Shown here in pieces: positions 58,969-64,000 of a stretch of 64,000 nt of DNA. Source of the DNA: Symbiobacterium terraclitae (lineage in GTDB: Bacteria > Bacillota > Sulfobacillia > Symbiobacteriales > Symbiobacteriaceae); NCBI RefSeq assembly GCF_017874315.1, contig NZ_JAGGLG010000002.1:62001-126000 (forward strand), read 5' to 3'. Position 1 is the first letter of the stretch. Every line of letters starts with the position of its first letter. Below the pieces are notes generated by a model. The model searched no databases. It was not told where the DNA came from and saw only the letters and a program-made list of their open reading frames with translations. A program made the translations under genes and the position numbers.

Positions 58969-59655
58969 TCAGGCCAGGTCGGTGGCAGCCGCGGAGGTGT
59001 ACCCTGGCACGTAGACGCCGGCGTCGAGCACCCGCTTCAGGGCCTGGCGGGCCCGGTGGAGGCGGGCCTTCAGCGCGCCGACCTCGATGCCCAGCATGTC
59101 GGCCACCTGGCTGTTGGAGAGGTCCTCCAGGTCCCGCAGCTCCAGGAGCCGCCGCTGGCTCTCGGGCAGCTTGTCGAGCGCGGCCCGCACCACGTTCTCA
59201 CGGTACTGCTGCTCGAGGTAGACGTCGGGGTTGTCGGCGGGCTCGTCGTCCAGGATCGCCAGGGAGGTGGACGGCGAGAACTCCAGGGCCGCCTCCAGCG
59301 ACTCCGCAGCCGTACGCCCGCGCTTGCGGCGGATGTCGAGGCAGGTGTTGGCCGCCAGCCGGTACACCCAGGTGCCGAAACGGGAACGACCCTGGAACTT
59401 GGGCAGCGCCGCCATCAGCTTTACCAGGATCTCCTGCACGGCGTCCAGGGCGTCGTGGTGGTTGCCCAGCATGCGGTACGAGAGGCGGTAGAGCCGGTCC
59501 TCGTACCGCCGGACGATCTCCTCAAAGGCCGCCTTGTTCCCCTTCAGATAGGCGGCCACCAACTCCTCGTCGGTCGGTACGGCCACCGGGTGAGGCCGCT
59601 GCTCGGGAATGTGGCTGACCGGTACCTCGGAGAGTGCTGCGCTCGTGCCTGCCAT
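58969..59655 (-). CDS. ECF-type RNA polymerase sigma factor
   Basis: 228 residues. Region 2 has FEEIVRRYEDRLYRLSYRMLGNHHDALDAVQEILVKLM (in parts) and GTWVYRLAANTCLDIRRKR; region 4 has [45 protein letters not shown] (in parts). A 30-residue acidic linker separates the two. The N-terminus is extended by about 30 polar residues. No anti-sigma gene is next to it; its operon partner is instead the XRE-cupin regulator. The ATG follows GGGGAGG. Confidence 0.92.
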   Translation of the reverse strand: MAGTSAALSEVPVSHIPEQRPHPVAVPTDEELVAAYLKGNKAAFEEIVRRYEDRLYRLSYRMLGNHHDALDAVQEILVKLMAALPKFQGRSRFGTWVYRLAANTCLDIRRKRGRTAAESLEAALEFSPSTSLAILDDEPADNPDVYLEQQYRENVVRAALDKLPESQRRLLELRDLEDLSNSQVADMLGIEVGALKARLHRARQALKRVLDAGVYVPGYTSAAATDLA

Positions 59656-59718
59656 CTAGGAAGACCTCCCCTCAAGGCACTTCTATGTAATGGGGTAAAC
59701 TTCGTTTGGTCTGATTAA

Positions 59719-59748
59719 ACATTACCACGTGGGTTTGCCGGAAGTCAA
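59719..59748 (-). promoter_or_regulatory. Candidate promoter of the ECF sigma operon
   Basis: On the minus strand, TTGACT (59748-59743) and TAATGT (59724-59719) with an 18-base spacer, about 65 bases before the sigma gene. Looks sigma-A-like rather than ECF-like, which argues against simple autoregulation. Confidence 0.55.
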
Positions 59749-59790
59749 CGGGGTTTGCTAGAACAAAACCTGATTTTCTCAAGGCTGATG

Positions 59791-59796
59791 TATAAT
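59791..59796 (+). promoter_or_regulatory. -10 element for the small-protein pair
   Basis: A perfect TATAAT in an AT-rich stretch, 80 bases before the next start. The -35 is unclear (TGATTT at 59771-59776 is 14 bases away). A hairpin (CCCCGGCTGCGGGG near 59835) follows in the leader. Confidence 0.5.
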
Positions 59797-59875
59797 AAAT
59801 GCGTATACCGTCTCCCGCATACCAAAATGGAACGCCCCGGCTGCGGGGCAGACTGAAATGCGGGAGGTGTTGCAG

Positions 59876-60031
59876 ATGAGCGAGCAGCCCCAGGGCTGCA
59901 CCGGCGAGCGGTGCAAGGTGCCGGGTATGTACAGCTGCACGTCCGGAGAGAAGCAGTACTACGGCGAGGGTGAGCCGTTCGGTCCCTGCCCGGCCACGGG
60001 CCGGGAGACCCGCTGGGTGCGGGTAACCTAG
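59876..60031 (+). CDS. 51-residue zinc-ribbon-like small protein
   Basis: A small protein with Cys at positions 8, 13, 21 and 37. The pattern resembles short zinc-ribbon proteins (PGxYxCxxCG ... GExFPPCPxCG), here VPGMYSCTSGEKQYY and GEPFGPCPATGRETRW. However, the second cysteine of each knuckle is replaced by Ser or Thr, so metal binding is doubtful. GGGAGGTGTTGCAG precedes the ATG. Function unknown. Confidence 0.65.
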   Translation: MSEQPQGCTGERCKVPGMYSCTSGEKQYYGEGEPFGPCPATGRETRWVRVT

Positions 60032-60071
60032 CGAGGTGCCCGGGGGAGACTAGGTGCGGGAGGTGATGGGC

Positions 60072-60281
60072 ATGTACGCCGACCCGCGCGTGACGCCCAC
60101 GGGCGACACTGCACCCGACAACCCGGCTCTGGGCCGGCTGACCGTCGAGCGGCTGGGGCTCGAGCTGGCCGCCGAGCTCGGCGTGGATCCCAGCGGCCTT
60201 ACCCCGGCCGGGCTGAGCCACGAGGCCGTCCGCCGGTACGAGGCCGAGACCCACAGCCCGAACCAGCAGGGAAACGGCTGA
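60072..60281 (+). CDS. 69-residue protein, possibly divergent alpha/beta-type SASP-like
   Basis: Small polar protein. The helical stretch VERLGLELAAELGVDPSGLT followed by LSHEAVRRYEAE recalls the spacing of alpha/beta small acid-soluble spore proteins (LKxELAxELG...V.G...VKR..E), but the invariant Gly-Gly is missing, so the match is only suggestive. It sits next to spore germination genes. GGGAGG lies 8 bases before ATG 60072; an in-frame GTG at 60054 is possible. Confidence 0.5.
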   Translation: MYADPRVTPTGDTAPDNPALGRLTVERLGLELAAELGVDPSGLTPAGLSHEAVRRYEAETHSPNQQGNG

Positions 60282-60319
60282 GACGCGCGGGACTGCCCCC
60301 TTTCGGGGGCAGCGCCGCG
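60282..60319. terminator. Short hairpin between convergent genes
   Basis: TGCCCCC (60294-60300) and GGGGGCA (60305-60311) around TTTC, between the small-protein gene and ypeB. Likely bidirectional terminator. Confidence 0.5.
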
Positions 60320-61726
60320 TCAGAGGGTGAACGTTCCGCCCTCGGTCTCGATCAGTTGGAGGATCTGCTCCTCCGCGCCCGTCTCGGCGTTGATGTAGAC
60401 CAGGAAGATGCCGTCGTCCATCCTCCCCTGGAACTCGTAGGCGAGCCGCTCGCCGGTACCCGCCGCGTCCGGGATGAGCGCCAGCTGCACCCGGGTGACC
60501 TGCAGGGCGGGGTTCAGCCTGGCCCTGGCCTCATCGGCCGAGATGCGCGGCGCGGGCAGCGTGCGCGGACGGTGGTGGGTCAGGTACTGCCGGGCGTCGA
60601 GCCCCAGCACCTCGCCGTTGTCCAGGGCCACTTTCACCTTGGCCTGGTCGGGGTAGACGATCACGTCCCCCTGCCGGTAGGCGTAGGCGACGAAGGCCGT
60701 GCCGTCCTGCACCTGGGCGAAGGTGGGCACCATATCGGGGTATCCGACCCGGGCCAGGTACTCCCGGCCGATGGCCCGGGCCCGCTCCAAGTCCAGCGTC
60801 GGGCTGCCCAGCACCCTGTCGTTCAGCAGCGTCAGCAGGCGGCCGCCCTGCAGGGTGATCTCGGCGGTGACGGTGTAGGTGCTGCCGCGGGATGCCGCCG
60901 GCGCCAGCCGGAAGGAGAAGGCCGGGAGGTTGCCGCCCGTCTCCGTCACGTCCACGGTGCGGTAGCTGTCGAAGTTGGGCAGCAGGGAGGCCAGACGCTG
61001 CCCGGCCTCCTCCCGGGAGACGGCGGGGCCGGAGAGCGCCGGCGGCGTCTGGTTCACGTGGTCGGAGAACGGGCCGTCGTAGATGAAGACGGGCATCTGC
61101 TCGAACTTGGTGGCCATCTGCGCCCAGCCGCCGTCCAGCAGCGCGGCCATGGCCGGGCTCTGGGCGCCGGCCGTCGCAACCGGCGGTTCGACGCGGCGGA
61201 ACAGCGTGGACCAGCTCAGCCGGACCGGCCGGTGCCAGCGGAAGCCGCCCCGGTTATACTGGGTCAGCATCTCGTTCAGCTGCTGGCTCAGTGCGGCCGA
61301 CTCCCGGCGCAGCCGCGCGAGTTCGGCACGTTCTGCCTCGGTCATGGGGCGGCCCGCGGCCTCGTCCCGCAGGAGAGAGAGGGAGAAATCGCCCACCTGC
61401 TGGAGGAACTTGCCCGTGGCGGTGGAGACCTCGGGCGGGAGGGGGAGGGACGCGAAGGCGGCGACGGCCGCGGCGGCGTGCCGGTTGACGTCGGCCATGT
61501 AACGCATGTTCTGCCGCTCGCTGCCCGTGGCGAGCCCCTTGCCCAGCATCGCCTGGATCTGCTCCACGTGATGGGCCATGTCGACGAAGTTGCGCTGCCG
61601 CTCCGCCTCCAGGGCGTTGGCCAGCAGCTGGTTGTGCTCGTTCAGCTGGAAGGTCCAGGCCGCCCATACCGCGATGGCGATGGCGCCCAGCAGGCTGACA
61701 GAAAGCCAGGTCAAGACGCGACGCAT
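60320..61726 (-). CDS. ypeB: Germination protein YpeB
   Basis: 468 residues. One N-terminal transmembrane segment (about 4-24) precedes a helical region, and PepSY-like domains fill the C-terminal half (SADEARARLNPALQVTRVQLALIP is typical). It is required for stability and localisation of SleB in spores. It follows sleB on the same strand, the conserved sleB-ypeB operon, which strongly supports an endospore-forming host. Confidence 0.9.
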   Translation of the reverse strand: MRRVLTWLSVSLLGAIAIAVWAAWTFQLNEHNQLLANALEAERQRNFVDMAHHVEQIQAMLGKGLATGSERQNMRYMADVNRHAAAAVAAFASLPLPPEVSTATGKFLQQVGDFSLSLLRDEAAGRPMTEAERAELARLRRESAALSQQLNEMLTQYNRGGFRWHRPVRLSWSTLFRRVEPPVATAGAQSPAMAALLDGGWAQMATKFEQMPVFIYDGPFSDHVNQTPPALSGPAVSREEAGQRLASLLPNFDSYRTVDVTETGGNLPAFSFRLAPAASRGSTYTVTAEITLQGGRLLTLLNDRVLGSPTLDLERARAIGREYLARVGYPDMVPTFAQVQDGTAFVAYAYRQGDVIVYPDQAKVKVALDNGEVLGLDARQYLTHHRPRTLPAPRISADEARARLNPALQVTRVQLALIPDAAGTGERLAYEFQGRMDDGIFLVYINAETGAEEQILQLIETEGGTFTL

Positions 61727-61738
61727 GGGCTCATCCTC

Positions 61739-62431
61739 CTACTTGGCGAAGACGTGGTTACCGATCCGCTTGATGATGGGCCGCGTCCATATCCAGCCGC
61801 TGCTCGCCTTTTGCGGGTTCCAGAAGAACAGGGCGCCGCCCGAGGGGTCCCAGCCGTTCAGCGCATCCTGGGCGGCGCGGATCGCGCTGGACGTGGCCGG
61901 TGCGTAGATCGTGCCGTTGGTGACCGACTCGAAGGCGTGGGCCTGGTAGACCACGCCGGCCAGGGTGTTGGGAAAGCGGGAGTCGCGCACCCGGTTCAGG
62001 ATGACCGCGGCCACCGCGACCTGTCCCTCGTAGGGCTCGCCCCGGGCCTCGGCCGAGACCACCCGCGCGAGCAGGTCGCGCTCTCCCTCCCGGCTGCCCG
62101 CGGCTGCGGTCGTCTGCGCCGTGGCTGCCCCGCCGGGCGCGCCGCCCCAGTAGCCGAGCGCCGCCCAGGTTTCGGGCCCGACCACCCCGTCGACGGTGAG
62201 CCCGTTGCGCTTCTGGAAGAGTGTCACGGCGGCGTAGGTCTGGCGGCCGTAGATGCAGTCCACGGCGCCCGTGTAGTACCCCCACGCCTTGAGCCGGCGC
62301 TGGGCCACGCAGACATCGTTTCCACGGCTCCCCCAGCGCAGGGTGGCCCGTGCCTGGGCCTGCGCATTCCAGGGGAACGTGATGACCAGAAGCACGGCGA
62401 CAATGGCCGCTGCCAGCGCACGCGTTGCCAT
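61739..62431 (-). CDS. sleB: Spore cortex-lytic enzyme SleB
   Basis: A 230-residue lytic transglycosylase that degrades cortex peptidoglycan during germination. It has a signal peptide (about 1-26, ends AQAQA), a peptidoglycan-binding domain (GNDVCVAQRRLKAWGYYTGA to VDGVVGPETWAALG), and a C-terminal Hydrolase_2 domain with ARVVSAEARGEPYEGQVAVA (catalytic Glu) and GGALFFWNPQKASSGW. The ATG at 62431 follows GGGAGGCTGTAAC; longer in-frame starts lack a ribosome site. Confidence 0.94.
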   Translation of the reverse strand: MATRALAAAIVAVLLVITFPWNAQAQARATLRWGSRGNDVCVAQRRLKAWGYYTGAVDCIYGRQTYAAVTLFQKRNGLTVDGVVGPETWAALGYWGGAPGGAATAQTTAAAGSREGERDLLARVVSAEARGEPYEGQVAVAAVILNRVRDSRFPNTLAGVVYQAHAFESVTNGTIYAPATSSAIRAAQDALNGWDPSGGALFFWNPQKASSGWIWTRPIIKRIGNHVFAK

Positions 62432-62565
62432 CCTGTTACAGCCTCCCTGTGTCGCTCTTCCCTTCACCTCCCTAACGTGCCACGGCCCGGCCCGAAGTAT
62501 GCCAGGGGGATTGCCCGGCCGGAACGCAAGGGGTATACTGAAGGCAGCATCATACTGGCAGAGAG

Positions 62566-62658
62566 CCGCTAGGGGAGCCGTGGAAACGGCTGAGAACCGG
62601 GGTGAACCCCGGGACCCTGTCACCTGATCCGGGTAATACCGGCGTAGGGAAGCGAGCC
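62566..62658 (+). promoter_or_regulatory. TPP riboswitch (THI element)
   Basis: All conserved blocks are present: GGGGAGCC, CGGCTGAGA, the variable GGGGT/ACCCC stem, GGGACCCT, ACCTGATCCGGGTAATACCGG and CGTAGGGAAGC. It binds thiamine pyrophosphate and lies about 90 bases before thiT. GCGAGC (62652-62657) can pair with GCTCGC (62679-62684), which excludes the terminator just downstream: a classic switch. Confidence 0.95.
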
Positions 62659-62673
62659 TCGCGGACCTCCGTT

Positions 62674-62700
62674 CCGCAGCTCGCTGGGCTGCGGTTTTTT
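62674..62700 (+). terminator. TPP-riboswitch-controlled terminator
   Basis: CCGCAGC (62674-62680) pairs with GCTGCGG (62688-62694), then six T. Shares two bases with the alternative hairpin at 62652-62684, so ligand binding can shift the balance. Confidence 0.85.
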
Positions 62701-62747
62701 CGTGCCACGAGAATGCGAGTATGCTTGGTCGCATGGAGGTGTCCGGA

Positions 62748-63296
62748 TTGTCTGATGCCCGTCATCGTCTGCTCCGCCTGGTCGAAACCGCCGTCATGAT
62801 CGGGGCGGCCGTCGCCCTGTCGTTCGTGAAGGTCTGGGAGATGCCACAGGGCGGTTCCATCACCCTCGGCTCCATGGTTCCGATCATCCTGATCGCGCTG
62901 CGCTACGGCGCAGGGTGGGGCGTCACCGCCGGGGCCGTTGCCGGTATCCTGCAGTTCATCATCAAGCCCGAGTTCTACCACCCCGTTCAGGTCCTGTTGG
63001 ACTACCCCGTCGCCTTTGGCGCGCTGGGCCTCGCGGGCCTCGCCCGGGGAAGCGGCGTGCTCGCGCAGGCCTGGCTGGGCGCGCTGGCGATCGCCGGCCG
63101 GTTCGTGGCGCACCTCGTCTCCGGCGTGGTCTTCTTCGGCGAGTACGCGCCAGCCGGGCAGAGCCCCTGGATCTACTCGGCCATCTACAACGGTACCTAC
63201 CTGCTGCCCGAGGCCGTGCTGAGCGGCGTGCTGCTGATGGCGCTGCTGCCCGCGCTGGAGCGGGCGCTGCCGACCCGGGCGCGCTCGGTACACTAG
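62748..63296 (+). CDS. thiT: Thiamine transporter ThiT (ECF S component)
   Basis: Membrane protein that binds thiamine for an ECF transporter. It has 182 residues from TTG 62748, with six hydrophobic segments. The family signature GSITLGSMVPIILIALRYG and the later GQSPWIYSAIYNGTYLLPE with the thiamine-contacting Trp/Tyr are clear. The TPP riboswitch upstream confirms the substrate. GGAGGT lies 7 bases before TTG 62748; the in-frame ATGs at 62721 and 62733 have poorer sites. Confidence 0.93.
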   Translation: MSDARHRLLRLVETAVMIGAAVALSFVKVWEMPQGGSITLGSMVPIILIALRYGAGWGVTAGAVAGILQFIIKPEFYHPVQVLLDYPVAFGALGLAGLARGSGVLAQAWLGALAIAGRFVAHLVSGVVFFGEYAPAGQSPWIYSAIYNGTYLLPEAVLSGVLLMALLPALERALPTRARSVH

Positions 63297-63321
63297 TTCG
63301 TCCCGTGCGCAACAGTGGAAA

Positions 63322-63379
63322 CCGACCCGGCCGGGGCGCGTGGGTGCAGGCAGGCACCCCGCGTTCCCGGCCGGGTCGG
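63322..63379 (+). terminator. Very long GC-rich hairpin after thiT
   Basis: CCGACCCGGCCGGG (63322-63335) pairs perfectly with CCCGGCCGGGTCGG (63366-63379), continued inward by CGCG/CGCG and GGGTGC/GCACCC with small bulges, about 24 bp in all. No T tract. The loop-side GGGTGCAGGC (63342-63351) can instead pair with GCCTGCACCC (63385-63394). Confidence 0.6.
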
Positions 63380-63446
63380 AGCGCGCCTGCACCCGCTCCC
63401 GCGATCCGCACACCTTCGTCATAACGAAGAGGGGAGGTCGCACAGG

Positions 63447-63572
63447 ATGCGGGCAAGGTTTAACCCGGCCCTGGTGGTGGCCGCGGCCATCGCCGCCGTC
63501 TGGGCCGGCGCGTGGCTGATCGGCTACCTGGCGGGCTACTCCGGCGAGCCGGAGACGTTCCTCAGGCCGTGA
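63447..63572 (+). CDS. 41-residue single-pass membrane protein
   Basis: One hydrophobic segment, LVVAAAIAAVWAGAWLIGYLAGY, after a short basic start (MRARFN). GGGGAGG lies about 9 bases before the ATG, so translation is likely. No family recognised. It precedes the next gene by about 90 bases. Confidence 0.55.
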   Translation: MRARFNPALVVAAAIAAVWAGAWLIGYLAGYSGEPETFLRP

Positions 63573-63664
63573 GGAAGACTAGTCCCATCCCGCGCCGAGC
63601 GCCCGGGCGGGCAGTGCCCCAAGGGGGCCGGAGCAGCGGAGATGGAGAGAAAGAAGGATGATCA

Positions 63665-64000
63665 TTGGAACACCAGGAGCCAGTCGTCTACCTGCCCACC
63701 GAGGCGGGGACCGCCATCGGACCGGATGGGCGCAAGATGGTCTTCTTCAGGGTGCCCCCGCTGGAGCTGATGATCAAGCAGGTGCTGGCCTCGCAGCCAA
63801 AGGAGTACTCGTACCGGTGGGGTTACCATCCCGGTGAGCGTATGTACGTGCTGCTGTTCGGCTGGCCCAGCGGCCACGGCGCCGGGCTGGCGATCCCCGA
63901 GGGCCCGGGCGACGCCGTGCTGAACTTCATGCTGGGCACCAGCGACCTGTATATCACGGTCGAGCCGGTTGCGGAGCGCCTGTCCGGACAGGTGACCCCG
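63665..64000 (+). CDS. Unrecognised protein, 3' end outside window
   Basis: An open frame of at least 112 codons runs off the end. It begins MEHQEPVVYLPTEAGTAIGP (TTG start after AAGGATGA) and contains PPLELMIKQVLASQPKEYSY and HPGERMYVLLFGWPSGHGAG. Codon use resembles the neighbouring genes. I do not recognise the family; it looks cytoplasmic, with no signal peptide or membrane segment in the visible part. Confidence 0.6.
   Translation, partial: MEHQEPVVYLPTEAGTAIGPDGRKMVFFRVPPLELMIKQVLASQPKEYSYRWGYHPGERMYVLLFGWPSGHGAGLAIPEGPGDAVLNFMLGTSDLYITVEPVAERLSGQVTP

Overview
The window looks like the chromosome of a high-GC, endospore-forming Firmicute. I infer a Symbiobacterium-like organism. The reasons are Bacillus-style gene orders (lcfA-fadR-etfB-etfA, fadN-fadA-fadE, the large fla/che operon, sleB-ypeB), Bacillus-type riboswitches, strong Shine-Dalgarno sites combined with many GTG and TTG starts, and very GC-rich codons. 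I found no rRNA, tRNA, CRISPR array or transposase.

1-2185: the 3' part of ornithine carbamoyltransferase (cut by the window edge), a DoxX-family membrane protein on the minus strand, and a small two-cluster ferredoxin. 2290-12750: a fatty-acid oxidation locus. An acyl-CoA synthetase, a TetR/FadR-type repressor and both ETF subunits sit behind a perfect 20-bp palindrome that resembles the Bacillus FadR box. FadN, FadA and FadE follow. The gaps between these genes hold four copies of a structured repeat whose arms differ in sequence but stay complementary.

12750-44490: a c-di-GMP-I (GEMM) riboswitch in a ~540-nt leader, followed by one of the most complete co-oriented flagellar clusters one could expect: fliM-cheX-flgF/G-flgB-flgC-fliE-F-G-H-I-J-(MotE/YlxF-like)-fliK-flgD-flgE-fliL-N-O-P-Q-R-flhB-flhA-flhF-flhG-fliA-(SwrB-like)-flgM-flgN-flgK-flgL-flaG-fliD-fliS-fliT-flagellin-motA-motB. 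Most genes overlap or nearly abut. The filament cap FliD carries an inserted discoidin-like (F5/8 type C) domain.

44490-54560: a half-size GDT1/UPF0016 protein; a promoter plus a ~115-nt hairpin-rich leader ending in a strong terminator (candidate sRNA or attenuator); a 1227-residue secreted VWA/IPT-repeat protein; then a tight operon of a small membrane protein, a 49-aa protein and three proteins that together look like a dispersed AddAB: an AddB-like ATPase, a UvrD helicase and a Cas4/AddB-type Fe-S nuclease.

54560-64000: a chemoreceptor, thiol peroxidase, a cation diffusion facilitator, an ECF sigma factor with an XRE-cupin regulator, two tiny proteins, the spore germination pair SleB-YpeB, a TPP riboswitch in front of a ThiT thiamine transporter, a tiny membrane protein, and the start of an unrecognised gene that runs off the end.

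The strongest candidates for something undescribed are the covarying structured repeat family in the fad locus, the three-piece AddAB-like helicase-nuclease operon, the discoidin-bearing FliD and the hairpin-rich RNA at about 44930-45050.
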